A stretch of DNA of 6,412 nucleotides from Bacteroidota bacterium. Lineage in GTDB: Bacteria; Bacteroidota; Ignavibacteria; Ignavibacteriales; Ignavibacteriaceae. Positions 6,304-6,412 of the stretch are shown here, one piece after another. The DNA is taken from the NCBI GenBank assembly GCA_021790055.1, contig JAJYIL010000186.1, positions 1-6,412 of the forward strand. Direction: 5' to 3'. The position numbers were made by a program, and so were the translations under genes. Within the stretch, counting starts at the first letter, position 1. Each line of letters opens with the position of its first letter. The notes under the pieces were generated by a model that was not told the origin of the DNA, did not search any database, and was given only the letters and a program-made list of their open reading frames with translations.

Positions 6304-6412
6304 TCATGGCGATACATTTGAACTTGTTACTCCATAATTGCAAGGCATAGGAGAGCTTGAGGGACCGCATGAATCCGTTCCGATAGCCCCTGCGCTTTCT
6401 CCTATTCCAGGA
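6304..6412. other. GC-richer right edge, open on both strands (possible end of a neighbouring gene or remnant)
   Basis: On the minus strand a frame entering from the edge is open until TGA at 6304-6306 and includes GAIGTDSCGPSSSPMPCN. On the plus strand the frame after TAA at 6335-6337 is open to the edge and includes GELEGPHESVPIAPALSPIP. Neither has a recognisable domain, and the plus frame has no ribosome-binding site. An 8-bp inverted repeat, ATAGGAGA/TCTCCTAT, lies at 6347-6354 and 6398-6405. Which strand is coding, if either, cannot be decided from this fragment. Confidence 0.2.

Larger units (their letters stand above)
6014..6412. other. 399-bp region upstream of the pectinesterase operon, no complete gene
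   Basis: The part nearest the gene (6014-6300) is AT-rich and carries the operon leader. I see no convincing minus-strand promoter in it. It contains the second tandem motif at 6250-6275. From about 6340 to the edge the sequence becomes clearly richer in G and C and is open in one frame on each strand, so a neighbouring gene or gene remnant may begin or end here. Confidence 0.6.

Overview
The window is an AT-rich stretch of a bacterial chromosome. All three convincing genes lie on the minus strand, and their products are all predicted to be secreted or outer-membrane proteins for plant cell-wall (pectin) use. The likely source is the Bacteroidota/Ignavibacteria (FCB) branch. The receptor has an N-terminal carboxypeptidase-regulatory-like domain in front of the plug, the signal peptides end in FAQ or NAQ, and the operon couples a pectinesterase to a GH43 enzyme. 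Clear GGAG/AGAGG ribosome-binding sites precede two of the genes. That is less typical of classical Bacteroidetes and fits an Ignavibacteria-like organism better. The taxonomic call is inference.

Layout, right to left, in the direction of transcription. Positions 6412-6014 form a 399-bp upstream region with no supported complete gene. It has a GC-richer right edge that is open in a frame on each strand, and a 26-bp motif at 6250-6275. Positions 6013-5024 encode a CE8 pectin methylesterase with all catalytic motifs. After a 5-bp gap, 5018-3282 encodes a GH43 glycosidase with a C-terminal beta-sandwich domain. A 14-bp-period repeat has apparently been built into its signal-peptide region. Positions 3281-2659 are a 623-bp AT-rich non-coding stretch. 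It holds a second copy of the 26-bp motif, a weak promoter candidate, inverted repeats and one doubtful 27-residue ORF. Positions 2658-1 encode the first 886 residues of a TonB-dependent receptor, which runs off the left edge.

Together the genes suggest a small pectin-utilisation locus. The esterase would strip methyl groups from homogalacturonan, and the GH43 enzyme would trim arabinose, xylose or similar side-chain sugars. The receptor would import the products across the outer membrane. No SusD-like partner, transporter, lyase or regulator is visible inside the window.

The most interesting non-coding signal is a pair of 26-bp sequences (22 of 26 identical). Each is itself a tandem of a 12-bp unit, consensus AGTWAHCGATDA. 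They lie in inverted orientation on either side of the esterase-GH43 pair, and I read them as candidate operators. I found no CRISPR array, tRNA, rRNA, transposase or clearly new system.
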